Assembly: GCF_000715075.1 (NCBI RefSeq)
Contig: NC_134085.1
Span: 134,740,060 to 134,804,059 of the forward strand
Source: Nicotiana tabacum
Lineage: Eukaryota > Streptophyta > Magnoliopsida > Solanales > Solanaceae
Length of the DNA: 64,000 nucleotides
Reading direction: 5' to 3'
Shown here: positions 47,317-59,200 of the stretch, piece by piece
How the letters are laid out: the number at the start of each line of letters is the position of its first letter
How positions within the stretch are numbered: position 1 is the first letter of the stretch
Made by a program: the position numbers and the translations under genes
Notes under the pieces: model-generated
Told to the model about the DNA's origin: nothing
Seen by the model: only the letters and a program-made list of their open reading frames with translations
Database searches by the model: none

Positions 47317-47326
47317 TATAAATAGA
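47317..47326 (+). promoter_or_regulatory. TATA box of the element B antisense gene
   Basis: TATAAATAGA, 162 bp upstream of the ATG at 47488 and outside the LTR. Identical to the box in element A. Confidence 0.65.
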
Positions 47327-47487
47327 GGAAACTTGTCATTCGATTGACACACTTTTTCATCTTTCACTCGGAAGAATCCTGCTGATATATTTTCTTCCCG
47401 GTACCTCAAATTTCTATGTGCCCCCTTGTTCACTGAAAATTTTCATCTCTTCTTTTTGTTATTTCTTTGGTATATTTTCTGACAAGA

Positions 47488-50206
47488 ATGGCTGGCAATT
47501 ATTCTCGTGACAATCTCCCTGTTGTTGATCCGGTATCGGAAAGTGCTGCTCAGATCATCAGAGGGGCAGATGTGGTGGAGGATGAGAGGGTCCCATCAGT
47601 GATTGAGATCTTACCCCGCCCTGGGAGAGAGTCGACTGACTTCACTACTCCCGTCGAGGTCGAAGCGGAACTTGTTCACTCTGTTCTGAGGGAGAGGGAT
47701 ATTGTAGAATTGAAAGAAAGGTGGGGGATCCCCGGTTATGTCGATATGCGGCCGGCAGTGGGAAAAGACATAGTTCACTTTGACCTCCTCGGGTACTGTG
47801 TGTTCTACTCCTACCCCTTCATTGTAGGGTACACATTTCCTCTTCCCCTGTTGGTGGTGGATTTTTACCGCTTCTACGAAGTGTGTCCCGCCCAACTTTC
47901 GCCCTATTTATACAAGGTATTCCTTATGCTTCTTAAGTATGCTGAACTCATTGGTCGTGAGGTCACTTTGGACCATATGCTCAGCATCTTTTCTCCTCCA
48001 CTTATTCGCGGTTCGATGATTCACATGCATCCTGGGGGGTTGAGAGGGATGGTGCTGAAGATGGACAACAGGACCAAATGTCATTTCTACGAGAATTACT
48101 TTTATGTGCGAACTGAGCATATCGTGGCGGACCCAATAGGATTCCTAATAAATGGAACTTTGCATGTAAGTTTGTATTTTAAGTAGTCGAAGTGCTCGAC
48201 CGTTCTATATAGGTACTAAATTTTATCACGTCTTTGCAGCAGAGAGATTTCCTCCTCTACCTGTCGAAGGTATCCGTGAATGGGTGGAAGCCATACTTCC
48301 CCATACGGTGGGGATTCGCATCTGGTCGACCTTTCATGAGAGGTTCGGACATAGGCCCCTTACATGTGAGATGGCATCTTTATCTACTGTTCTTTCCCTT
48401 TTTACTTAGCTTCTCATGCATCGTTTGTCATTTTCAGGGAGAGTGCGGAGAGCAAGGGCCCCTCCGTTAGCTGGCCACATCTGCTCACCCTATTATAGTA
48501 CCCATTACCCGACCTTCGTCAAGGGCTACTTTAGTTGAGTCTGCGGCTTTGGTTACTCCTGCGAGGGCTATTTCTTAGGATGAGTTTCCAACCGATGTCG
48601 TTCGCCCAACGGGTGAATCACCATCTACAGGAGAAGAGAAGGGGCTGCCAAAGAGATAGAGAGTGGAGTTTGAGACGGCGCCCCCGACAGTAATTTATCT
48701 AGATGAATCTCCCCCGACAGAATCTGGAGAGGGCGTTATGACGGTTCCCCCCCGTGGGGACGGAGCAGACCGTCGAAATTGTCGATGTCCGTGATCGACA
48801 ATTAGAGAATCTTGTCGCTGCCTTGGATCAATCAAAGATCCCTGTCGTTGTTGGTATCCAACAACCTGTCGTGATGGAGAATCAAACTTCTAGGGCCTCC
48901 GTCATGATTTCAGACGTGCCCTCATCTTTTGCAGTGGGTCGGGATCTACCTCCAGTAGCGGAAAGGGGAAAAGGCGTGGTGGTTGACGACTATGAATCTG
49001 AGTCAGACTTGGACCCCGATGATATCAAGATGTTTGAGGAGGGCCTTACTCATTTGGTGGTTAATGCGGGGGGCTCGACCCATATTCTTTAGATCCCTTC
49101 CGGCGTCAATCTCTTGGGGGAAGGAGAGGATCTGGTGTCGCAATTCAGCCTGTCATGCTCCGAGGCCGAGAATGAGTCCCTCTAGTCTGTTCTTGATGCT
49201 GATTTGATGGATGAAATGGCTGCCATGGGCTTAAGGGTACGTTGCATTTTACTTTCGCTTTCTTTTTTCACCCTTTTTAGAAGTACTAGCCTAACCCCGT
49301 CTTTTGTTTTCCAGACATATATGGTGGAAGTGGAAAGCATTCGTAGAGCCAACACCCGGGAAAAATTTTTCTTGAAGATGCTGGAGAAGTATCGTTGCTA
49401 CCGCGATAGATGTCACGAGATGCATGAGTGGCTGAGGACGAATCGCCATAATCGAGCTCTTGGTGAGGAGTTGGAAAAAGGGACCAGGAATTGATGCAAC
49501 CTATACGCAGCAAGAGCGCACTCGAGGAGCAAATTCGAATTAAGGACGAGGAGCTCGAGTTGGGTAAGGGGGTCGCCACAGAATGCGAGCATCTACAGGG
49601 TAGGTTGAGGTCGATGCAGTCAGATATGGATCAGAACTTGGTCAAGGTCGAGGCGATGAGTGTGGAGTGGATGATAAAATTGACTGCACTGGAAAGCAAA
49701 ATCTCTGGGTTGGAGAGCATTGAGAGTTCTTGGTTCGAGGCTTTGGCAAGGGCGACGACCCTGTAGAACACCATCGGCGTCCTCCAATCCAAATAGGAGT
49801 CGGAGAAAGTGACAGCTACCCTCAGGGAGGCGAGGCTCGAGGAGCGTATCGGTGTGGTTGATCAAGAGGCATCGGTTCTGGGAGACTAGGTCATGGATCT
49901 GGAGGTATAAAATGGGCGATTGTTGACTCAGGTTGAGTCCTCCTCCATGGCCGTCCCCCGCCATATGCACGAGCTCTGGTTTATGCCGAAGCTCAGCGGG
50001 ACATATATAAGAGTTTGTGTGAGGTGGGCACCGTGGTTAAGGCTGCTTATGAAGAAGCGTGAGCGAAAGTACGGGAGGCTCGTATCAACTGTGGATATGA
50101 CGCGGCGACACCCAAAGCTAATGGGGATGCGGATGACGGTAATGGAGAGCCTTTTAGATATGGTGATAATGATGGTGATGGTGATGGCGGTGATGATGCC
50201 GAATGA
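47488..50206 (+). CDS. Element B antisense gene: transposon protein with N-terminal conserved domain and C-terminal coiled coil (intron-bearing, slightly broken)
   Basis: Runs opposite to the LTRs. Exon 1 from ATG 47488 encodes an acidic N-terminus (ERVPSVIEILPRPGR), then the conserved domain: IPGYVDMRPAVGKDIVHFDL, YPFIVGYTFPLPLLVVDFYR, MLSIFSPPLIRGSMIHM. I associate this with putative gypsy-type transposon proteins (Transposase_28-like). A one-base loss near 48143 shifts the frame. In the restored frame GCAT|GTAAG (48165) to TTTGCAG|CA (48240) splices into ERFPPLPVEGIREWVEAILP, then another intron runs from 48366 to 48437. A later intron follows GGCTTAAGG near 49236 and ends TTTTCCAG near 49315. 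The C-terminal half is coiled coil (49320-49900), then an Asp/Gly-rich tail, with the stop at 50204-50206. Several in-frame stops (for example TAG near 49764 and 49795) make a full product unlikely. Confidence 0.65.
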
Positions 50207-50439
50207 AGAACGTTGTCCTCGTCTATTTTTATTTTCAATTGTTTGTTCATTTTTTTGGGGTTCGCTTAGGCCATATGTAAGCGGCGATAGACCGCATTAT
50301 GACTTTGTATAAAGGACAGTTTTCTTTTTCTTCGTTGTCTTGTACTTCACCTTTATTTCAATTGTTTACGGCTTTGGTGCAAGATAGATGCCCGTATGGT
50401 GAGTCCTGATTTTTCTTCCCTTCTGGTGGTTTTCAGCCT

Positions 50440-52520
50440 TAAAGGGTGTTGTTTCGAACTTATCGAAATGACGGACCATCGTTGTTTGATCGAGGTCGAA
50501 CCTTTTTTCTTTTTTGGTGAAGGCCCTTGGCCTTAAAGGGTGTTATTTCGAACTTATCGAAATGACGGCCCATCGTTTTTCGATCGAGGTCGAACCTTTT
50601 TTTCTTTTTTGGCAAAGGCCTTTGGCCATAAAGGGTGTTATTTTGAACTTCTTGAAATAACAGCCCGTCATCGTTCGATCTAGGTTGAACCTTTCTCTTT
50701 TATGGTGAAGGCCCTTGGCCTTAAAGGGTGTTATTTTGAACTTATCGACATAACAACCCGTCGTTGTTCGATCGAGGTCAAACCCTTCTTTTTTTGGCGA
50801 AGGCCCTTGGCCTTAAAGGGTGTTATTTCGAACTTACACCTCGTCGTCATTCGATTGAGGTTGAACCTTTTTATTCTTTGGCAAAGGCCCTTGGCCTTAA
50901 AGGATGTTATTTTGAACTTATCAAAATAACAACCCAATGTCGTTCAATCGAGGTCGAACCTTTCTCTTCTTTGGTAAAGGACCTTGGACTTAAGGGTGTT
51001 ATTTCGAAATTATTAAAATAACAACCCGTCATCGTTTGATCGAGGTCGAACCCTTCTCTTTTTTGGAGAAGGTCCTTGGCCTTAAAGGGTGTTATTTCGA
51101 GCTTATCAAAATAACATCTCGACGTGAATCGATCGAGGTCGAACCCATCTCTTTGTTGGCGAAGGCCATTGGTCTTAAAGGGTGTTATTTCGAACTTATC
51201 GACATAACAACCCGTCGTCATTCGATTGAGGTCGAACCCTTCTCTTTTTTGGCGAAGGCCCTTGGCCTTAAAGGGTGTTATTTCGAACTTATCGACATAA
51301 CAACCCGTCGTCGTTCGATCGAGGTCGAACAATTCTCTTTTTTGGTGAAGGCCCTTGGCCTTAAAGGGTGTTATTTTGAACTTATCGAAATAACAGCCCG
51401 TCGTCGTTTGATCGAGGTCGAACCCTTCTCTTTTTTGGCGAAGGAACTTGGCCTTAAAGGGTATTATTTCAAACTTTTCAAAATAATAGTCCATTGTCGT
51501 TCGATCGAGGTTGAACCTTTCTCTTCTTTGGTGAAGGCCCTTGGCCTTAAAGGGTGTTATTTCAAACTTATCGAAATAACAACCCATTGTCGTTAGATCG
51601 AGGTCGAACCTTTCTCTTCTTTGGCGAAGGCCCTTGGCCTTAAAAGGTGTTATTTCGAACTTATCGAAATAACAGCCCGTCGTCGTTCGATCGAGGTCGA
51701 ACCTTATCTTTTTTGGCGAAGGCCCTTGGCCTTAAAGGGTTTTATTTCGAACTTATCGAAATAACAGCCTGTCGTCGTTCGATCGAGGTCGAACCTTTCT
51801 CTTCTTTTGCGAAGGCCCTTGGCCTTAAATGGTGTTATTTCAAACTTATCGAAATAACAGCCCATCGTCGTTCGATCGAGGTCGAACCTTTCTCTTCTTT
51901 GGTGAAGTCCCTTGGCCTTAAAGGGTGTTATTTCGAACTTATCGAAATAACTGCCCATCGTCGTTCGATCGAGGTTGCACCTTTATCTTCTTTGGCGAAG
52001 GCCCTTGGCCTTAAAGAGTGTTATTGCAAACTTATCGAAATAACAGCCCATCGTCGTTCGATCGAGGTCGAACCCTTCTCTTTTTTGGTGAAGTCCCTTG
52101 GCCTTAAAGGGTGTTATTTCAAACTTATCGAAATAATATACCGTCGTCGTTCGATCAAGGTCGAACCTTTCTCTTCTTTAGCGAAGGCCCTTAGCCTTAA
52201 AGGTTGTTATTTTGAACTTATCGAAATAACAACCCGTCGTCATTCGATCGAGGTCGAACCTTTCTCTTCTTTGGGAAGGCCCTTGGCCTTAAAGGGTGTT
52301 ATTTCAAACTTATCGAAATAACAGCCCGTCGTCGTTCGATCGAAGTCAAACCCTTCTCTTTTTTAGCGAAGGCCCTTGGCCTTAATGGGTGTTATTTCAA
52401 ACTTATCGAAATAACAGCCCATCGTCGTTCGATCGAGGTCGAACCCTTCTCTTTTGTGGCGAAGGCCCGGCCTTAAAGAGTGTTATTTCGAACTTATCGA
52501 AATAACAGCCCGTCGTTAGT
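50440..52520 (-). repeat. Tandem repeat array of element B (about 23 units)
   Basis: Same family as 27164-29570 but inverted; the plus strand reads AAAGGGTGTTATTTCGAACT, TATCGAAATAACAGCCCGTC, GTCGTTCGATCGAGGTCGAA, then a T/C-rich segment and GGCGAAGGCCCTTGGCCTTA. Unit length is about 91-94 bp. Each unit contains the perfect 10-bp stem GTTATTTCGA / TCGAAATAAC with a 5-base loop. Long open frames on both strands (for example 50907-51587 minus, 51647-52321 plus) follow from the repeat lacking stops and are not supported as genes. Confidence 0.93.
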
Positions 52521-53070
52521 CCCAATTTTTGGAGAGTTGGACATCTTCCGTGGGAGTCCCAGTTTGTTTGGTATTGTTTGCACCATATGGTGCAACGCTG
52601 GTGAATACGAGGTGTTGACGTTTCACTTAGCTTCGTGTTGTGTACGCGTTATAATTTTCTTGTCTGACTCCTACCGTCCAGCTCGGAGACGTTACCGACA
52701 AGAGGTATTTCGGCTGTATTGAAGTAATTTTTGTCTTTCAATCGATATGTTCCTTTGTACGTTCACCACGTGTGTCTTATGTGCTTGCTTGGACAAAGAG
52801 TGGGGGGGTGAGGATGAGCTTTTCTTCGCTCCCGCCCGGTGGTCCGGTGCGGGAGAACAGGTTGGTAACCCCGTTTTCCTTATTTAGTATATCTGCAGTT
52901 GATGGGGTGAGGATTTCTAGGCTTGGTAATCCTACTTGACTCTTCTTCCCTTACTGCGCTGCTCCCATGTCTCGCGTGGGTTGGATTCTCCCATCGTGCT
53001 TCTTTTGGTGGGTGATTGTGTTTCTTGGCTTTGATCTGGGAGAAACTAGGAATTTTCACTAAGAAATTCC
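52521..53070 (-). other. Leader of element B
   Basis: Lies between array and primer site, as in element A; starts with the same CTCTCCAAAAATTGGGACT block. No coding recognised. Confidence 0.5.
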
Positions 53071-53087
53071 CATAGACGGCGCCAAAT
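53071..53087 (-). other. Primer-binding site of element B
   Basis: On the minus strand TTTGGCGCCGTCTATGGG directly follows the LTR end GAGTCAAACA. It fixes the element's orientation. Confidence 0.8.
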
Positions 53088-53588
53088 TGTTTGACTCAAA
53101 AGATATTAAAACCCTTTTGAACAAATCAATCAAAGATGAAGGGGTAAATCTTAGCCAGACATAATTAATTCAAATCAAAAAGTTAACAGCAATGACTGCA
53201 CATGGGATGAAAGAAATATGATTGATTTCATTAGGATTCAACCTTGTGTCTCTCATCAATCGATGAGGAAATAAGCTTACATATTTTCTTCGAGTTCGTT
53301 TCCTCTTTCTCTAGAATACAAGAAGAGAGCTTTTTGTTTTCTCTCCCCCCAGCCCTCTGTGGGGAGAGCTTTCCCTGGCTATATATAGTCAGGGCATCCT
53401 TGCCCTTTGCTTGACTTGACATCTTCTTACCGCTAATATGTCTTGGCTATGATTTTAGGCGTCACCCTTACCGATTCGTCGGATGTCATAGAGGAGAAAT
53501 GGAGTGAGCTCTATTAACTTTCACTGTTCAGTTACTGAGGCGGCATGTCGGTCAACTTAGTCGTGACGGTCAGATTTTGACTAATATA
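53088..53588 (-). repeat. 5' LTR of element B
   Basis: Pairs with 46495-46990. Outer end reads GTCAAAATCTGACCGTCACG on the minus strand, the same first bases as element A's LTRs. Confidence 0.88.
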
Positions 53589-54280
53589 TGTAGTGAGAGG
53601 TGAGGGCTAATAGAAGAAACCCCCCCCCCCCAAAAGAATGAATGATTATTGTTGAAGTTGAAGTGGATTCACAATTGATAACTTCTCACGACTAGTTCTT
53701 TTTCTCTAGTTGATTAACAATCATTATCTTCATCATTAACAAAAAAGATGCATGGTTAATAATGTAAAGATTAGGAGAAAAGATAAACGACAGAAAAGGC
53801 TAGTTATACACTAGTAATTAACATGTTGTATGGAAAAGGTGGTTAATAAAAGGTAACCGTAGAAAGTTTTTAAGGAGCTTTTGCTTTCACGTTTCATGAC
53901 AAGGAAAAAGGCAAAGGGCACTGTTTGTTTTGTTTTGTTTACTAGTAAGTAGGGAAAACGGGTATGAGAAAAAAGGGGAAAGGAATAACGTGGAGAAGGC
54001 TAGAGCCGTGCAAAAGTAGTTGAAATAAATAGATTGCTTATAATTTAGAAGCAAAAAGAAGAAGAAGAGGGTCATTGTCTTAAACAGAAGACGCACCTAT
54101 ACACACGAGGGCCTGGAAAAGCACCAAAACTACAAAAGATGTGGTTCCCCGCACGTGTATTCGCTCCTCCCTTTTTCTTTCACAGGAATATCATTCCCTC
54201 TTTCGCCAATCGGCCAAAAATAAGTACATTTAGCTAGCCTAAGATACAAAAAATATGTATAAAATAGGGGTATTATCTTT
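53589..54280. other. Intergenic DNA
   Basis: Contains a run of about 13 C (53619-53631). No gene or bounded repeat recognised. Confidence 0.4.
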
Positions 54281-54420
54281 TAGACGGACCCAGAAACTAT
54301 TTACATTTTGGTAGCCGAAAAAGTATATAAAATTTATATATAACATATAGAATGTATAAATATATAAAAATATATATTTTTCGGATATTATTTTGAGAGT
54401 GGCTATGCAATGCCATTTTC
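54281..54420. mobile_element. Small MITE with AGCCGAAAAA ends, copy 2
   Basis: Closely parallels 4633-4780: CAGAAACTATTTACATTTTGG, GGTAGCCGAAAAAGTATATA, an AT-rich core, then TTTTTCGGATATTATTTTGA and GAGTGGCTATGCAATGCC. Non-coding. Confidence 0.6.
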
Positions 54421-54479
54421 TCTATAAAATATATAAATTATACATTAATACATAAAATTTTACTTTTTGAAAAAAGTAG

Positions 54480-54730
54480 TTTTTGGAGTTAATTTGAAAA
54501 ATGGTATTTGAAATTTGAAATTATATTTGGACATGTATTTCCCTTGAAAAATATTGCAGTTTTGTGAGTGGAGAAATTTTTTTTTTGAATAAATTTAAAA
54601 AAATGGTCAAAATCACTATTTGATTTTTAAAAAAATTCTTTTTAAAAAAACAAAAACTTACAAAATTTTATGGACAAACACAATTTTGAAAAAAAATTCG
54701 AAAAAAAAATCATGAACAAATGGGTCCGTA
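54480..54730. mobile_element. Decayed GTTTGGACAT-type MITE, copy 3
   Basis: Holds ATTTGGACATGTATTTCC and TATGGACAAACACAATTTTG in inverted arrangement, GAATTTGAAATTT-like segments and an end near ATGAACAAATGGGTCCG. Resembles 3127-3336 and 12571-12872 but is more diverged. Confidence 0.45.
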
Positions 54731-55048
54731 GTAGTACTTATATGTCATAAGAAATTTAAATTTTATACGACATTGTCAAAAATGTTTAAAAAGTTTAGTT
54801 ATTTATAAGATAATGAAAGGTAAATATTTTTTATTAGTATTACTACCTGGTAAAAATGTTAATGAATATAAAATAACATGTTACAATTGCGATGATAGTG
54901 AAAATTTCTTTTACAATTTCAAAGTATTTAACTTAAATTCTAAAGAGAAAACTATTTTTATCGTTTGAGAAAAAGCTAGCGTTTTAAATATTTTAATTAC
55001 AAACTATAATTTATAATATTTTTATGTAGGTTTATAGATTTATCTTTT

Positions 55049-55084
<36 letters not shown>

Positions 55085-55210
55085 CATTACAAGTAAATGT
55101 GTTAATTCATATGCTCTGACCTATTTCTTTATTATTTTATATACGAAAATTAACTTCTGACTCTTTATGTCTATGTGGAACTACCGTGATGCCTAATTTC
55201 AATTTAGCTA
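54731..55210. other. AT-rich intergenic DNA with (AT)n run
   Basis: An AT dinucleotide run at 55059-55084; otherwise nothing recognised. Confidence 0.5.
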
Positions 55211-55466
55211 TTCCTTCCGTTCTAAATCAGACGAGGTACTTTTTTTTAGTATGTTTTAAAATAAAAAATATATTTTTAAATTTGAAATTAATTTAACTTT
55301 AAACTCTTTATTTTATATATTTTTACCCTTAATAAAAAACTTTTATACTCACACAAATATCATAGTTCCACAAAGTTTTATACCTTAAGGTTTTAAGTTT
55401 TAAATTTTTTCTTCTTTCTTAAATTTCGTGCCTAGTCAAATTAACTTATCTAAATTGAGAAAATAC
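55211..55466. mobile_element. Decayed Stowaway-type MITE
   Basis: Starts TTCCTTCCGTTCTAAATCAG after TA (55209-55210) and ends TAAATTGAGAAAATAC before TA (55467-55468). The interior shares ACTTTTATACTCACACAAAT and TTTCGTGCCTAGTCAAA with the element at 21891-22139. Confidence 0.65.
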
Positions 55467-55627
55467 TAATTTTTAAATTCAATTAGACCATTTTTACTCC
55501 TTAATTGGAGTACTATATACGAAACAAAATAAAGCGCTAATCTAGCAACTAAGATTAGATAAAAGGCTGACATTGAGGAGAAAAAACAAAAGGAAAAGAA
55601 ACCAAACAACTCACAGCTCACGACGGT

Positions 55628-55733
55628 CACGTGATCCGAGTAAAAACTTAAGCGGTGGCGCATTACGCATCATCTTCTGTCACCCGATACAACATCCCTT
55701 TCCTTACTGTCTTCTAACAATACATATATAAAT
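55628..55733 (+). promoter_or_regulatory. Candidate promoter elements of the 56202 gene
   Basis: A perfect G-box CACGTG at 55628-55633 and a TATA-like ATATATAAATG at 55722-55733. If used, the 5' leader would be about 440 bp; the leader just before the ATG is C/T-rich. Position fits but there is no direct support for use. Confidence 0.35.
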
Positions 55734-56201
55734 GCGCACCCCTGGCGTCAGTTTTGCTATTAATAGCCCAGCCTATCTATCTTGCGCCGCTTACAGAAAA
55801 TGGCACCTCATTAAATTTGACCGTAACCCAAGGACATTTCCGCCATTCCATACTTCACTAATAATTCCAATTTTCCAAACATTATCCACACCCACCACCT
55901 CCCCATCTTCGTAATAATACCACAGATCTTTGCTTTAATGTTCCTTTGACCCCACATTTCCCTACATAATTACAAAATAACAGCTAGAGAGAGACTCAAC
56001 TCAGTTTTTTCGTGATTTCATTTCATTTCTAACTTTTTCTTTCATCTTTTATTAATAAATCGCTGTCATTTCTCGATGTTTGCGTTTGTTCTTCTTCGAA
56101 TGTCTCGCGATCTTCCTTGTTAAATTCCGGCCGTTCAGTTACCGGAAAGTTCATCATTCTTCGCCGGCGAACAGATTTTTTTTTTTTGTATTTTGATCAG
56201 C

Positions 56202-59200
56202 ATGAGTAGCGTACAGAATACAGTAGATACGGTAAATGCTGCTGCTACTGCCATAGTTACTGCAGAGAGTAGAGTTCAACCCTCTTCAGTTCAGGTATAT
56301 AGCTATATATATTTTTCTGTTTCTCTGTATTTATGATAGTATGTAAATTTTTATATATTAAGATGTCACTTTTTAAAATAATAGGTTTATGATGATGAAG
56401 TTAAAATCGAGTATTGAAAATTCTTGTGTTAACTTTTATCCTTTTCTTGTTTATAATGATTTGATGCAAATTTCTTGCTGTTGTGAAGTTAAAGGTGAAA
56501 GCTTAAAGCCTTTTATTTCTGTTTTTAATTTTCTCCTTACTAATTATTGCGTGTGAGATTCTTGTGTGGACTTGGATTGGAGATTTGTGTTGATCGTTGA
56601 ATTACAGTGGTGTCACGTTTATCAGCTAAAACGATCTGAAATCATCAAACAAAGGAAATACAGATCAGGGAAAGAAAAGGAAGCTGGTGATGATTTGTGT
56701 ATGATTAGCAATCACGATTAACAAGCCAGCTGAGGAAGAACAATCCCCTGCTAAGAGGTATAGGAAATATATGTGGTGGTCAACTCTGTATAATTAAAGG
56801 TTGTGGACTGTGATGTAATATCTTGCGGGAAATGAAAGATTGTTTGCTATGATTAGATATGAATATTCCTTCCATTATGGATGTTGAAGCTTGTATTTAA
56901 GGTGATTAAGGATAGATACACATGTGGAGGGAAAAGCTTGAGAAAATTCGGCTTGCTTAAGGGGAGTTCTGCTGCAACCTTCAACGCATTTAGGATTTGT
57001 GGACTGCAAAAAGTACCTTTCTTGCCTTTTTAGCTGAGATCAAGTGGTCGATTGTGTAAAAATTGCAGACTTTATCTGCATCTGGGTTCTTTCAGTATGA
57101 GGGTCTCCTTTTTCTCTATCTTGAAAATCAGTTAAGCAATAAACAGTGCTCGTTTCTCTTCCACAATTCTTGGGTCATCACCTATCGTATGACCATCTGT
57201 AGCACTGGTTTCTTACATTTCATTTTGAGTGTGATACAATCAGTAGTCAACGAAGCGAGCAGTGCCATCAGAGAACGTAGCATCCGACTGAAACCACATA
57301 TTTTGGATCTGGCTTATAAAAGGAATCGCTTGGACTTAGGATTTAAGGACTTACGGGAGAAAAGAGAATTCTCTTTGATTCCAGATTTGTTTTAACAAGA
57401 CCTACTGCCCTTTCGAAAATAAGTGTCTAGTTTGAATGCTTTGACTATTCTTCTTAAAAGGATGTCATGTCTTTTAGCCTAGACGATATTAGCAATTGTA
57501 ACTTAGAGAGAAAAAGTTGTGAAAATCTACAAGCTGTGTCCATAAAATGGGGGGAAGATTGAGGGCTGAGGAATGTATCAATCTGCTTTGTCTGCATCTT
57601 TAGGTTTAATACAATGAAGGGGAGCCTTGGAGCAGCACTAAAGTTGACTCTATGTGATCTATAGGTCACGGGTTCGAGCCGTAGAAGCAGCCACTAATGC
57701 TTGCATTAGGGTAGGCTGTCCACATTACATCTCTTGGGGTTACATCCCTTCAGGTGCGACCCTTCCTCAGACCCTACATGAATACGGGATGCTTTGTGTA
57801 CCGGGCTGCCTTTTGTTAGGTTTAATATGATGTTTTGGAAACTAGGGAGAGCCAGTTTCATTACATTCTGTTGCATTAAATGGTTTACTGTGATGCTTTA
57901 ATTTTGTAAAGTTTCAAGAGATATATGCATGCTTGTAGGTATAGGTTTTCTTCTCCATCTTTCTGATATGCACACCAGCTTTTGGGATCAGAAACAGCCA
58001 AATAGAAAGTGAAAATTTGTATATGACATTTCTAGGAGCTGTGTGACTAGTTGATAGGTTATTGGAGGTTGGAGAATAATAGTTATGAACCGAGTCAGTG
58101 GAGAGAAGTAGTAGATTAGGATCTTTCCTTGGGACTAAACTACTTTGACAATATATCAGCTCTTTGGATGATGCAGGTAACCATATTTTCCTGTTCCACG
58201 AATCATTTATGATACTGCATATGGCTATAATTGGATTTTGTCTTGAAGCCATATTTTTATCCTGAATCAGTCCTGGAAGTTCGTCTGATCTTCTTCTATC
58301 TTGTGGATGTTACTAAGCTCTAGGCCCTGTGGTTGTGCATTTACGTAGCTTTTTCAACTGAGAAATGGTGCTCCTTTTTTCCATCAAGAATTCTTTGAAC
58401 GGCTAAAGGTCCCTATGCTGTTGGAAACTTGAAAATGAAATACCAGCTGACGTATAGAATGGACTTATCCTTCTACACTTGCCAGATATGCTTGCCTTTT
58501 ACTTGGGAGTTCTATGTGTAACTATATGGCAATTGGCCCTTGCATATGCATTTTTTTATTCTTGTTTCTAATTTATACAAGTTATGATTAGGAAAATGAG
58601 GCTGCATCTTTGTGAAAATGGTTGCGCTTAAGTTGTGCTATTCAATATTCAACGTGCTTAGTGTTTTTGAGAAGGACGGGTACCTTATGCACCCTAGATT
58701 CTTTGAGCTATGAGAACTAGAAGTAATCACTGATGTCATTTCTGATGTCCAAAGGATGTGTTTCTTTGTGCATACTGGCTCTACAGATTTATATTTATGA
58801 AATTGCCAAAAAATCAGAAGAGAATGTTGATAGTCTGGAAAATCTGTAACTTGGGCAGTTCTGGGGCACCTATAAGCTGTAGCCAGTTATTACATCTTTA
58901 ACAAGCCTTTTGGCATATATTTTAATGCTGACTAGATTGTTTAAAGATGAAGTAGGACTCTCAAAATGTTTAGAGAAAAGTAGCATTACTCAAAGGCAGA
59001 GAAGGAGTCGTTCCAATTTCCAACTCTGATGATCGAATAAATGTTGGTCATGGTTTGGGTATATACCAGGCTAAAGCAGCAAAGCTTATATGTGGTCTGA
59101 ATTTATCTTCCCGTAAGAAATTACCAAAAGGAACTCTTAGTAATCAGATCATCGAGTTGGTAGGTTTTATACCTGATCAAAAACTAATTGAAGAAGCCTA

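Larger units (their letters stand above)
46495..53588 (-). mobile_element. Element B: second copy of the antisense-gene LTR family, opposite orientation
   Basis: LTR sense is the minus strand. The 5' LTR is at 53088-53588, the primer site at about 53071-53087, the array at 50440-52520, the opposing plus-strand gene at 47488-50206, and the 3' LTR at 46495-46990. Complete and uninterrupted by large insertions, about 7.1 kb. No sense-strand gag or pol frame was recognised. Flanks CGTAC/TGTAG are not a convincing duplication. Confidence 0.82.

Noticed and set aside
50702..52321. Long frames in the element B array on both strands (up to 226 codons)
   Set aside because: The same repeat is open on both strands at once; the protein is just the translated repeat, with no domain and no promoter of its own.
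57640..57700. tRNA gene
   Set aside because: The box A and box B are the head of the TS-type SINE; no cloverleaf with a proper acceptor stem is present.
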